NCBI GenBank assembly: GCA_031459765.1
Contig: JAVKHY010000005.1
Span: 86,344-150,343, forward strand
DNA: 64,000 nucleotides
Origin: Armatimonadota bacterium
GTDB lineage: Bacteria > Sysuimicrobiota > Sysuimicrobiia > Sysuimicrobiales > Kaftiobacteriaceae
Reading direction: 5' to 3'
A program made the translations under genes and the position numbers. Of the stretch, positions 34,294 to 42,370 are shown in pieces. The notes beneath the pieces are model-generated. The model did not search any database and was not told the origin of the DNA. It was given only the letters and a program-made list of their open reading frames with translations. Every line of letters starts with the position of its first letter. The stretch's first letter is position 1.

Positions 34294-35226
34294 GTGGCCT
34301 TGATCGACGAGGCTCTTGCCGGTTCCCACCAGGCGCTGGCCCGGATCATCTCCCTGGTCGAGGATGGCGATCCGGAGGGGCAGGCGCTGCTGCGCCGCCT
34401 GCACCCGCGTACCGGGGGCGCCTACACCGTCGGGATCACCGGGCCGCCCGGGGTCGGCAAGAGCACCCTGGTGGACGCCCTGACCCGCCTGCTGCGCAGC
34501 CAGGGGGTGACGGTGGCCGTAGTGGCGGTGGATCCGACCAGCCCCTTCACCGGCGGGGCCCTGCTCGGCGACCGCATTCGCATGCAGGACCACGCCGTCG
34601 ATCCCGGGGTGTTCATCCGCAGCATGGCGACGCGCGGGAGCCTGGGCGGACTGGCCCCGGCCACCTCCGATGTGGTCCGGGTCCTGGACGCCGCCGGCTT
34701 CCAGATCATCTTCATCGAAACCGTGGGCACCGGGCAGGCCGAAGTGGACGTCGTCGGCGCCGCCGACACCGTAGTCATCGTGCTCGTCCCCGGGTTGGGC
34801 GACACCGTGCAGACGATGAAAGCGGGAGTGATGGAGATCGGCGAGATCTTCGTGGTGAACAAGGCCGACCAGGGCGACGCCGACCGCACGGTGACCGAGG
34901 TGAAGATGATGCTGGCCCTGGCCCCGAAAAGGGGCGGGTGGGATCCCCCGGTGCTGCGGAGCGTCGCCGCGAACGGTGAGGGGGTGGCCGAGGTCCTCGA
35001 GGCCGTCCGGCGCCACCGGGCCTGGCAGGAGCAGGAGGCGAGGCTTCCGGCGCGCCGGCGCGAGCGGTGCCGCCGTGAGATCCTCCGCGCCGCCGAGCGG
35101 CGCCTGCAGGTCCGCCTGCTGGAGGTTGCCGCCCGCGGCCGCCGACTCGAGGATCTGACAGACCTGGTGGCGGCCGGGCGGCTCGATCCCGCCGCCGCCG
35201 CCGGGGAGTTGTTGAAGGACCTGTGA
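34294..35226 (+). CDS. meaB: MeaB/ArgK-family G-protein chaperone of methylmalonyl-CoA mutase
   Basis: The 310-residue GTPase has Walker A GPPGVGKST, VAVDPTSPFTGGALLGDRIRM, the switch ETVGTGQAEVDVV and VNKADQGDA specificity loops of the MeaB/MMAA family. It gates cobalamin loading and protects or reactivates the mutase encoded directly upstream (3 bases apart, GTG start). Its own stop overlaps the epimerase start by 4 bases (GTGA). Confidence 0.94.
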   Translation: MALIDEALAGSHQALARIISLVEDGDPEGQALLRRLHPRTGGAYTVGITGPPGVGKSTLVDALTRLLRSQGVTVAVVAVDPTSPFTGGALLGDRIRMQDHAVDPGVFIRSMATRGSLGGLAPATSDVVRVLDAAGFQIIFIETVGTGQAEVDVVGAADTVVIVLVPGLGDTVQTMKAGVMEIGEIFVVNKADQGDADRTVTEVKMMLALAPKRGGWDPPVLRSVAANGEGVAEVLEAVRRHRAWQEQEARLPARRRERCRREILRAAERRLQVRLLEVAARGRRLEDLTDLVAAGRLDPAAAAGELLKDL

Positions 35227-35642
35227 GAGTCGACCACCTTGGGATTGCCGTGGCGGATCTGGAGAGGGCGGTCGCGCTGTACGCCGCCCTCCTCGGCGGC
35301 CGCGTCGTCCACCGGGAAACTCTGGTGCAGGAGGGCGTGCGCCTGGCCTTCCTCGACGTGTCGGGTGTGCTGCTGGAACTGCTGCAGCCCACCGCCGAGG
35401 CGGGACCGCTGGCCCGATTCCTCCGCTCGCGCGGCGAAGGGTTGCATCATCTGGCCGTCGAGGTGCCCGATGTGGCCCGGGCCCTGGAGGAGGCGGGATC
35501 CGTCGGCGCTCAGGCGGTCGACCCCGCGCCGCGTCCCGGAGCGCGCGGGCGGATGGTGGCCTTCCTCCACCCCGCCGCATTGCACGGGGTGCTGATCGAA
35601 CTCGTCGGTCCCGCGAAATCGTCCGGTCCGCCCGACGCATGA
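35223..35642 (+). CDS. mce: Methylmalonyl-CoA epimerase
   Basis: A 139-aa VOC-fold enzyme with the epimerase pattern: VDHLGIAVADLERAVALY at the start (first metal His), the EGLHHLAVEVPDV strand (second His) and the terminal VLIELVGP with the ligand Glu. It interconverts (S)- and (R)-methylmalonyl-CoA between the carboxylase and mutase. Position at the end of the operon, overlapping meaB by 4 bases, supports this over a generic glyoxalase. The last ~8 residues are a non-conserved Ser/Pro tail. Confidence 0.93.
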   Translation: MRVDHLGIAVADLERAVALYAALLGGRVVHRETLVQEGVRLAFLDVSGVLLELLQPTAEAGPLARFLRSRGEGLHHLAVEVPDVARALEEAGSVGAQAVDPAPRPGARGRMVAFLHPAALHGVLIELVGPAKSSGPPDA

Positions 35643-35649
35643 AGGGCCG

Positions 35650-35675
35650 TGGCGGTCAGAGGTGGCGGTCAGAGG
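35650..35675. repeat. Tandem 13-bp direct repeat
   Basis: TGGCGGTCAGAGG occurs twice in perfect tandem directly after the epimerase stop. No structure or known site is recognised. It may be a slipped duplication. Confidence 0.6.
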
Positions 35676-35725
35676 GAGTTGGCCTGGTGACAGTCCGTGG
35701 CCCGGCAGCAATCGCTCGGCACGGC

Positions 35726-35754
35726 TTGTGCCGCGGGGCGATCGCTGCTATAAT
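35726..35754 (+). promoter_or_regulatory. Promoter for the 3D/G5-domain gene
   Basis: TTGTGC (35726-35731) and a perfect TATAAT (35749-35754) are 17 bases apart. Transcription would begin about 110 bases before the start codon, leaving a leader in which no known riboswitch was recognised. Confidence 0.7.
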
Positions 35755-35871
35755 CGCTTCGGTTTTCTCGCCGTCGCTTCGCGTCGCCGCGCCCGCAGCC
35801 GTCCCGTCTTGGTCGCCCGCAGGGCCCTGACCCTGCCGCAGTGAGACGCGGTACCTGATCGGAGGTGAGGC

Positions 35872-36915
35872 GTGCCCGATCCGCCCCGGACTCCGACCTT
35901 CCCTGAGAGGTCTGGTTTCCTCAACCCATCCGTCAGCCGGCCCGGGCTGATCAGTCTTCTCATCGTGGTCCTCGGGCTGTCCGGCGCCGCCGGCGCGGGG
36001 GTGGCCCGCGCGCTGTGGCGCAAGGACGTGGTGATCGTCGAGGCGGGCGCCCTGCGGCATCACACCACCTTTGCGCGCACCGTCAAAGAGGCGCTGGAAG
36101 AGGCGGGCGTCCATCTGCAGCCCGGCGATGAGGTCTCGCCGGCGCCCACCACGGCGTTGCAGGAAGGGCTGCGCATCGTGGTGCGCCATCCGGTGCCCGT
36201 GACCCTCATCGCGGACGGAAAGACGCGCCTGGTGCGCAGTGCCGCACCCACGGTGGCGGAGCTGCTGGCCAGGCGGGGGATCACCCTGGGGGCGTCGGAC
36301 AGGGTCTTCCCGTCCCGGCATGCGCCGCTGCGGCCCGGTCTGCGTGTGCGCGTGGTGCGGATCCGGCACGAGATCGAGAGCGAGCAGACGGTGATTCCGG
36401 TGTCCGTGGCGGAGACGCTCGCCGCCCGGCAGGGCGTCGTACGCCTGGTGCCCGGGTCCACCGGCCTGCGGGAGCGGGTCTGGCGCGTGACGCGTGCCGA
36501 CGGCCGGATCACCTCCCGTGTCCTGCTCGGCTGGCGGACCGTGCGCCACCCCCTCGACCGCATGCTCAGCATGAGGGTGCCGCGGCCGGTCGCCGCCCGC
36601 GGCTCCGCTGTGGGCCGGGAATACATCGATCTGGTGGCCACGGCTTATGCGCCCTTCTGCTGTCGGGGCGTCGATGATGTGACGGCGCTGGGGGTGCAGG
36701 CCGGCTACGGCGTGGTGGCCGTGGACCCGCGGGTCATCCCGCTCGGCAGCCGCCTCTACATTGAGGGCTACGGGTACGCCATCGCGGCCGACACCGGCAG
36801 CGCGATCAAGGGACTGCGCATCGACCTGGGGTTCGACACCACCCGTGAGGCGCTGCGGTTTGGCCGGCGCCAGGTGCGGGTCCACATCATCCAGCGCGGA
36901 CGTCCCCGCCGCTGA
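35872..36915 (+). CDS. YabE-like cell-wall protein: DUF348 repeats, G5 and 3D domains
   Basis: The 347-residue protein has an N-terminal membrane anchor (ISLLIVVLGLSGAAGAGVARAL), two DUF348/ubiquitin-like repeats (TFARTVKEALEEAGVHLQPGDEVSP and APTVAELLARRGITLGASDRVFPS), a G5 region, and a C-terminal 3D domain. The three aspartates are in VAVDPRVIPLG, AADTGSAIKG and RIDLGF. 3D domains of this kind are lytic-transglycosylase-like and remodel peptidoglycan in stationary phase or resuscitation. The GTG is placed by a GGAGGTGAG ribosome site. It is next to rsmA, as yabE-type genes often are in Bacillota. Confidence 0.88.
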   Translation: MPDPPRTPTFPERSGFLNPSVSRPGLISLLIVVLGLSGAAGAGVARALWRKDVVIVEAGALRHHTTFARTVKEALEEAGVHLQPGDEVSPAPTTALQEGLRIVVRHPVPVTLIADGKTRLVRSAAPTVAELLARRGITLGASDRVFPSRHAPLRPGLRVRVVRIRHEIESEQTVIPVSVAETLAARQGVVRLVPGSTGLRERVWRVTRADGRITSRVLLGWRTVRHPLDRMLSMRVPRPVAARGSAVGREYIDLVATAYAPFCCRGVDDVTALGVQAGYGVVAVDPRVIPLGSRLYIEGYGYAIAADTGSAIKGLRIDLGFDTTREALRFGRRQVRVHIIQRGRPRR

Positions 36916-36925
36916 CGACCTCCAG

Positions 36926-37843
36926 GTGAGGGACCCCGGCGGGCGCGACGGCGACCTGCTCTCGGCCGCAGCGACGGCGCGCAGGCTCCGCGCCTACGGG
37001 CTGCGTCCCCGGCGTCGTCTCGGCCAGCACTTTCTGATCAGCCCGGCGGCCCTGGCCGCCATCCTCGAGGCCGCCGCGCTCTCCGGCAGCGACGGCGTGC
37101 TGGAGATCGGCGCGGGGATCGGCACCCTCACCGCGGCGCTGGCCACCCGAGCGAAAGCGGTCATCGCCGTGGAGTTCGACGCCGCCCTGATGCCTCCGCT
37201 GCAGGATGCCGTCGCCGCCTTCCCCAATGTGACGCTGGTGCAGGGCGACATCCTGGCCCTGGACCTGGCCGCTCTGGTGGCCGGCCTGCCCGTCCCGCGC
37301 AAGTCGGTCAGCAACCTGCCCTACAACATCGCCGCGCCGGTGATCCTGGCGCTGCTGGAGCGCCCCCTGGGGTTCACCCGTCTGGTCGTCACCGTGCAGC
37401 GCGAAGTCGCCGATCGGCTCGTGGCCCGTCCCGGGGAGCGGGCGTACGGCGCCCTCTCCGTGGCGGTGCAGTACCGGGCTCGGGCGTCGATCGCCGGACG
37501 GATCAGTCCCGGCGCCTTCTATCCGCCGCCGGCGGTAGACTCGGCCATCGTGGTGCTGGAGACGCTTCCGGCGCCGGCCGTGGCGGTGGTCGATGAACCG
37601 CTGTTCTTCCGGGTCGTCCGCAGCGGGTTCGCCCAGCGCCGCAAGACACTGCGCAACGCGGTGGCCGCCGCGCTGGGCGTCGCCCCCGCCGCGGTGGAAT
37701 CCGTCGCCTCCGCCGCCGGGATCGACCCGCGGCGACGGGCGGAGACCCTCACCCTGGAAGAGTTTGCGCTCCTGACGGACCTGCTGGCCGGCGCGCTGGC
37801 GGCGGAGGTAAAGGCACCGCCGCCGGGGAAAGACACCAGGTGA
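36926..37843 (+). CDS. rsmA: 16S rRNA (adenine-N6,N6)-dimethyltransferase
   Basis: The enzyme dimethylates two adjacent adenines in helix 45 of 16S rRNA. The 305-aa sequence has RRRLGQHFLISP, SAM-binding VLEIGAGIGTLTAAL, and the catalytic NLPYNIAAP motif. PGAFYPPPAVDSAIV and the FAQRRKTLRN helix follow. GTG at 36926, 10 bases after the 3D/G5 gene, gives a slightly long N terminus. The stop overlaps the next gene's GTG start. Old name ksgA. Confidence 0.93.
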   Translation: MRDPGGRDGDLLSAAATARRLRAYGLRPRRRLGQHFLISPAALAAILEAAALSGSDGVLEIGAGIGTLTAALATRAKAVIAVEFDAALMPPLQDAVAAFPNVTLVQGDILALDLAALVAGLPVPRKSVSNLPYNIAAPVILALLERPLGFTRLVVTVQREVADRLVARPGERAYGALSVAVQYRARASIAGRISPGAFYPPPAVDSAIVVLETLPAPAVAVVDEPLFFRVVRSGFAQRRKTLRNAVAAALGVAPAAVESVASAAGIDPRRRAETLTLEEFALLTDLLAGALAAEVKAPPPGKDTR

Positions 37844-39066
37844 TGGACGATCTCACGGAGTTCTACTCGGCGAGCGCGCGGGCGATGTCCCGTTCGCTCA
37901 TCCGGGAGCTCCTCAAGCTCACCCGTCGCGGCAACATCATCTCCTTCGCCGGCGGCCTCCCCGACCCGGCCACCTTCCCTGTGGAGGAACTCAAGAGGAT
38001 CACGCTCGAGGTGCTGGAGCGAGAACCTCAGCTGGCGCTGCAGTACGGTCCGACCGAGGGGGACGTCCGCCTGCGCGACCAGCTGGTGGCCTGGATGGCC
38101 AAGGATGGGATCGCGGTCACCCGCGACCAGGTCCTGATCACCATCGGCTCGCAGCAGGGGCTGGACATCGTCGGCCGCGTCTTCCTTGACCCGGGGGACA
38201 TCGTCCTCGTGGAGCGACCCAGCTACATGGCCGCCCTACAGGTCTTCCGGAGCTACCGGGCGGAAATGGTCGGGGTGGAGCAGGACGACGACGGCCTGCG
38301 CCCGGATCGCCTCGAGGAAACCCTCGACGCGCTGCGGCGGGCCGGCAAGCGCCCCAAGCTCCTCTACGTCGTCCCCGATTTCCAGAACCCCTCCGGAGTG
38401 ACGATGAGTGCGCCGCGGCGGACAGCGGTGCTGGACCTGGCCCGCCGGCACCGTCTGCTCGTCGTGGAGGACAGCCCCTACCGGGAGCTGCGGTTTGAGG
38501 GTGCGTCCGTGCCGCCGCTGGCCGCGCTGGACCCTGAGGGCCGGGTGATCTATCTCTCGACCTTCAGCAAGACCCTCTGCCCGGGCCTGCGCATCGCCTG
38601 GGTCGCCGCCTCTGAGGAGATCATCCAGCGCTTCGTCACGGCGAAGCAGGGCATGGACCTCTGCTGCCCCGCCTTCACGCAGGCCATCGCCGCGGAGTTC
38701 GTCGCCCGCGGCCACCTGGGCGCGCGCCTCCCGCAGATCACCGCCCTCTACCGACGCAAGCGCGACGTCATGCTGGCCGCCCTGGCCCGGGAGATGCCCG
38801 AAGGGGTGAGCTGGACCCGTCCGGCCGGCGGGTTGTTCCTCTGGGTGCGGCTGCCCGCGGGCATGGACACCGAGCAGCTGCTGCGGCCGGCGGTGGAGGA
38901 GGAAGGCGTGGCCTACGTCGTCGGCGCGGGGTTCCACGCCGACGGCGGCGGGAAGAACACCATGCGCCTCAACTTCTCCTTCCCCTCGGAAGAGCAGATC
39001 GAGGAGGGAATCCGGCGGCTCGGTCGCCTCATCCGCACCCACGCTCCGGCCGTCAGGACGGCCTGA
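37840..39066 (+). CDS. PLP-dependent aminotransferase, class I/II (2-aminoadipate/LysN-like)
   Basis: The 408-aa fold-type-I aminotransferase shows ISFAGGLPDPATFP and LQYGPTEGDVRLRDQL at the N terminus, PDFQNPSGVTMS, and the PLP lysine in YLSTFSKTLCPGLRIAWV. The N-terminal pattern is shared by MocR-core and LysN/2-aminoadipate transaminases with broad specificity for aromatic, branched or dicarboxylic amino acids. No helix-turn-helix is present. Start is GTG 37840 (4-base overlap with rsmA) or ATG 37843. The gene ends 35 bases from the convergent LCP gene. Confidence 0.87.
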   Translation: MMDDLTEFYSASARAMSRSLIRELLKLTRRGNIISFAGGLPDPATFPVEELKRITLEVLEREPQLALQYGPTEGDVRLRDQLVAWMAKDGIAVTRDQVLITIGSQQGLDIVGRVFLDPGDIVLVERPSYMAALQVFRSYRAEMVGVEQDDDGLRPDRLEETLDALRRAGKRPKLLYVVPDFQNPSGVTMSAPRRTAVLDLARRHRLLVVEDSPYRELRFEGASVPPLAALDPEGRVIYLSTFSKTLCPGLRIAWVAASEEIIQRFVTAKQGMDLCCPAFTQAIAAEFVARGHLGARLPQITALYRRKRDVMLAALAREMPEGVSWTRPAGGLFLWVRLPAGMDTEQLLRPAVEEEGVAYVVGAGFHADGGGKNTMRLNFSFPSEEQIEEGIRRLGRLIRTHAPAVRTA

Positions 39067-39101
39067 GGGGCCGGCGTTCCGGAGCGGTCGTTCCCTCGGG
39101 G

Positions 39102-40430
39102 TTACCGTCGGGCTGTGACCAGCGGACCCATCAGGGCGGCGACGTCCCGGCCCACGACCACGCTGATGTCGGCACCGGGGCCGGGCTGGCGCGAGAAGAT
39201 CTCCCGGGTGATCGCCCGCCCGCCCAGGACCTCCGCGATCATCCGCGCCACCAGGGTGCGGTCGCTGCGATAGGTGATCGTCGTCGTGCTCACCGGGACC
39301 TGGGCGGCATCGACGCGGACGATCCGGACGCCCAGCCGCTCCAGGCGCTGCGCGGTCTGCCGCGCCAGGCCCGGCACGCCGCTGCCGTTGAGGACCTCGA
39401 CGCCGGTGGCGGCGAGCTCCGCCGGGCTGACCCCGTAGAACATCTCCAGCACCGTGCGGCGCACCAGGGTCTGATCGAGCTCCCAGTAGCTGTCGCGGAT
39501 CACCCCGGGCAGGGTCTGGACGGTCAGGGCGCTGGCATCCAGGCGCGCCGCGAACATCCCCAGGGTCATCAGCTCGGCCATGGTCAGGTTGGTCTGCGTG
39601 TTCTCCTGGAACGCCTGCAGGAGATGGGGTGCGGCCAGAATGGTCCCGGGCGACTTCAGCTTCCGGAACAGGGCCAGGAGCATCTTCTGCTGGCGTCCGA
39701 CCCGCGTGATATCGCCCATGGCGTCGTGGCGGAAGCGAATGTAGCCCATGGCCTGCTCGCCGTTCAGGAGCTGACGGCCCTTCTTCAGGTTGATGGTGAG
39801 GCCGGCCCAGTGGTCCGTGTACTTCATGTCCCGGTCCACGTCGATCTCGATCCCGCCCACGGCGTCGATGAGGCGGGCGAACGACTGCGGACCCAGCTTC
39901 ACATAGTAGTGGACCGGCACCCCCAGGAGCTGCTCCACGGTCCGGATGGTCAGCGCGGGGCCGCCGAAGGCGTAGGCGGCGTTGATCTTCGTGACGCCCA
40001 CACCCGGGATCGCCGTCCGTGTGTCCCGCGGGATGGACAGCCCGCTGATCTGGCCGCGGCGCGGATCGAAGCTGACGAGCATCAGCGAGTCGGACCGGGC
40101 CACGTTGACGATCTGGCGGCGGGTGTTGAGGGTGACGTCCACGCCGATGATCAGGACGTTCACCCGGCGGTTCAGGCGCAGGCCCCAGCCGAAGGGACGC
40201 GCCGCGGGGGCGGGACGATCGACGACCTTGCTGCCGGTGAAGGCCTCATGGTGCGTAAACAGGTAGAGCGCGGCGCCGGCGAGCAGACCGGCGATCACGA
40301 CGGGCGCGCCGAGCAGGGCGTAGCGGGCGTAGACCCACCAGCCGCGCCGGCCGGACTTCGGCCCGGGGGCGGGCGGGACCGCCGGGATCTCAGGTGCGGG
40401 ATGAGCGGGTTGAGACCCTGGAGTCCGCAT
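39102..40430 (-). CDS. LytR-CpsA-Psr (LCP) family protein with LytR_C domain
   Basis: LCP enzymes transfer glycopolymers from undecaprenyl-phosphate carriers to peptidoglycan. The 442-residue protein has a cytosolic Pro-rich N terminus and a membrane helix (ALLGAPVVIAGLLAGAALYLF). The LCP catalytic domain follows (NVLIIGVD, ARSDSLMLVSFDPRRGQISGLSIPRDTR, KINAAYAFGG, and GYIRFRHDAMGDITRVGRQQKML). A C-terminal LytR_C domain (VEVLNGSGVPGLARQTAQRLERLG) completes it. The ATG at 40430 gives the normal short cytosolic tail; in-frame ATGs near 40480 would extend it. It is divergent from ispE. Confidence 0.88.
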   Translation of the reverse strand: MRTPGSQPAHPAPEIPAVPPAPGPKSGRRGWWVYARYALLGAPVVIAGLLAGAALYLFTHHEAFTGSKVVDRPAPAARPFGWGLRLNRRVNVLIIGVDVTLNTRRQIVNVARSDSLMLVSFDPRRGQISGLSIPRDTRTAIPGVGVTKINAAYAFGGPALTIRTVEQLLGVPVHYYVKLGPQSFARLIDAVGGIEIDVDRDMKYTDHWAGLTINLKKGRQLLNGEQAMGYIRFRHDAMGDITRVGRQQKMLLALFRKLKSPGTILAAPHLLQAFQENTQTNLTMAELMTLGMFAARLDASALTVQTLPGVIRDSYWELDQTLVRRTVLEMFYGVSPAELAATGVEVLNGSGVPGLARQTAQRLERLGVRIVRVDAAQVPVSTTTITYRSDRTLVARMIAEVLGGRAITREIFSRQPGPGADISVVVGRDVAALMGPLVTARR

Positions 40431-40520
40431 GACGCATGTGCCGTGCCCGGGGACCTCCCCCGCGCACGGCGTCTTCATCATACGCCGTGGCGCGGGCCTG
40501 TCAAGGAAACCGGCAAGGAA

Positions 40521-40561
40521 TTGTCCCGGAAGGCACCTAACTGGTATATACCTACTTCCGG
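40521..40561. promoter_or_regulatory. Promoter-like element with nested palindromes in the LCP/ispE divergent region
   Basis: Reading toward ispE, TTGTCC (40521-40526) and TATATA (40545-40550) are 18 bases apart. The -10 lies inside a perfect 10-bp palindrome, GGTATATACC (40543-40552). A 7-bp inverted repeat, CCGGAAG (40526-40532) and CTTCCGG (40555-40561), encloses both. This looks like a repressor site overlapping a promoter that could serve either gene. Confidence 0.5.
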
Positions 40562-40720
40562 CAGGGGGTTGTCCATTATTTTGCACGCCGTGGTAGCAGC
40601 GCTCTCCCGCGCGGCGCCCGCTCCTGTGCCCGTTCCCCATCGGCCTGCCGTGAGATCCGTGATGGAGGTGTCAGGGTGACGTCCGTCGAGGTCGGCCAGC
40701 GTCAGGAAGGAGGGAAGCCG

Positions 40721-41590
40721 GTGAAAGAGCTCCGTCTCCACGCCTATGCCAAGGTGAACCTGACGCTGGACGTGGGTCTGGCGCGGCCGGACGGCTATCA
40801 CGAGATCGAGTCGGTGATGCACACCATCGCGTTGCACGACTCCATCACCCTGCGCGAGGCGGGCGCGGGCACGGAGGTCGTCGTCACCGACGGCGACGGC
40901 GTGCCCACCGATCACCGCAACCTGGTCTGGCGCGCCGCGGAGAGGCTGCGGGAGATGTTCGGGGTGACCCGTCCCGTCCAGATCGAGCTGGTCAAGCGCA
41001 TCCCGGTGGCGGCGGGTCTCGGCGGCGGCAGTTCCGACGCGGCGATGACGCTGCTCGGGCTGGCCCAGCTGTGGAAGCTGCGCCTGGATGGCCGGGAGAT
41101 GCTGGCCCTGGCCACGCAGCTGGGCGCGGACGTTCCCTTCTTCCTGGAAGGCGGCGGGGCGGTGGCCCGCGGCAAAGGCGAGCGGATCACCTACCTGCGT
41201 CCTCTCCCCACGACCTGGCTGGTGCTGGCGCGGCCGCGCATCGAGGTGTCCACGGCCTGGGCCTACCGCCAACTCGGCGCGATGGGCGTCGGGGCGCGGC
41301 CGCAGACGGCGGCGATGATCGAGGCCGTGCGGCGCGAGGATGTGCGCGAGGTCGGCCGGTTGTTGCGCAACGTCTTCGAGGATGTGATCGCCTCTCACTA
41401 CCCGGTCGTCAGAGACCTCAAGGCCGCCATCCTGCGGGGGGAAGCCTACGGCGCGTCGATGAGCGGGACCGGGCCGACCGTCTTCGGCTTGATGGCCAAC
41501 GAAGCCGCGGCGCACAAGACCGCCGACGACCTGCGGCGGTTTGCCGACGTGGACGTCTATGTCACCCGCACCTTTGCCGAGAGCCGCTGA
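40721..41590 (+). CDS. ispE: 4-diphosphocytidyl-2-C-methyl-D-erythritol kinase
   Basis: This GHMP kinase catalyses the ATP-dependent step of the MEP isoprenoid pathway. From the GTG at 40721 the 289-aa product begins VKELRLHAYAKVNLTLDV, the usual IspE opening, followed by YHEIESVMHTI, PVAAGLGGGSSDAAMTL (ATP loop), GADVPFFLEGG and SGTGPTVFGL. An AAGGAGGG site lies 6 bases before it. An upstream in-frame GTG at 40676, also with a GGAGGTG, would add 15 residues. The nucleotidyltransferase gene follows within 31 bases. Confidence 0.93.
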   Translation: MKELRLHAYAKVNLTLDVGLARPDGYHEIESVMHTIALHDSITLREAGAGTEVVVTDGDGVPTDHRNLVWRAAERLREMFGVTRPVQIELVKRIPVAAGLGGGSSDAAMTLLGLAQLWKLRLDGREMLALATQLGADVPFFLEGGGAVARGKGERITYLRPLPTTWLVLARPRIEVSTAWAYRQLGAMGVGARPQTAAMIEAVRREDVREVGRLLRNVFEDVIASHYPVVRDLKAAILRGEAYGASMSGTGPTVFGLMANEAAAHKTADDLRRFADVDVYVTRTFAESR

Positions 41591-41621
41591 CCGCCGGCGC
41601 GATCCTGGCCATGCGGACATC

Positions 41622-42368
41622 GTGACCGACGCCATCGTCCTGGCCGGCGGGGGACGCGAGCCCGGCCTGGACGCCGGGGCGGCCAACAAGGGATTCCTGG
41701 AGATCGCGGGCCGCCCGTTGCTGGCCCGCGTCCTGGACGCGCTGCGGGGCGCCTCGGGGGTGGGGCGGATCGCCGTGGTCGGTCCCCCGGAGGCGATTGC
41801 GGCGGTCAGCACCGAGGTTGTCGTCGTCCCCGACGGCGGGAGCATCATGGACAACGTGGTCCGCGCCGTGGAGGCGCTGGGCGCACGGGAGCCGGTACTG
41901 GTTGTGGCCTCGGATATCCCCCTGCTCACCGCGGCCGCCGTGGAGGCCTTCCTGGCCGGCTGCCGGGCCGCGCCGGCCGACTTCTGCTACGCCATCGTTC
42001 CCCAGGAGGCGATGGCGCGGGCCTTCCCCGCCGCGCGCAAGACCTTCGTACGCGTGACCGACGGCGTGTTCACCGGGGGGAGCGTCATGCTCGTCAACCC
42101 CGCCGTGATCGACCGGGTCCGGGATTTCGTCGAGCGCGTCATCGCCGCGCGCAAGAAACCCTGGATGCTGGCGCAGCTCTTCGGCTGGTCCATCATGATG
42201 AAGTTCGCCTCCGGGCGGCTCAGCATCGCCGAGATGGAGGCCAGAGTCCACGAGCTGCTCGGCATCGTTGCCCGGGCCGTGGTCGTTCCCGATCCCGTGC
42301 TGGCCCTGGATGTGGACATGGGCAAACCGGAGAACCTCGCCCTGATCCGGGCGGCCCTGGGAGGCTAG
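41622..42368 (+). CDS. MobA-like NTP transferase (NTP_transf_3)
   Basis: The 248-aa protein from GTG 41622 opens with the nucleotidyltransferase signature TDAIVLAGGGREPGLDAGAANKGFLEIAGRPLLARVLDAL. It carries a metal-binding Asp in VVASDIPLLT and ends DVDMGKPENLALIRAAL. This is the MobA/GlmU-N fold without an acyltransferase domain. It could make a nucleotide-activated cofactor or sugar, or a molybdopterin dinucleotide; the short G-rich loop lacks the full GxGTRM consensus. It lies between ispE and purR, near where glmU is found in Bacillus. Confidence 0.82.
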   Translation: MTDAIVLAGGGREPGLDAGAANKGFLEIAGRPLLARVLDALRGASGVGRIAVVGPPEAIAAVSTEVVVVPDGGSIMDNVVRAVEALGAREPVLVVASDIPLLTAAAVEAFLAGCRAAPADFCYAIVPQEAMARAFPAARKTFVRVTDGVFTGGSVMLVNPAVIDRVRDFVERVIAARKKPWMLAQLFGWSIMMKFASGRLSIAEMEARVHELLGIVARAVVVPDPVLALDVDMGKPENLALIRAALGG

Positions 42369-42370
42369 GG

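Noticed and set aside
32077..35640. A 1187-residue minus-strand open frame
   Set aside because: Antisense to the biotin carrier, mutase, meaB and epimerase genes; composition is that of a GC-driven shadow.
35755..35871. A c-di-AMP (ydaO) riboswitch in the leader of the 3D/G5 gene
   Set aside because: Such genes often carry one, but the conserved ydaO blocks are absent from this 117-base leader.
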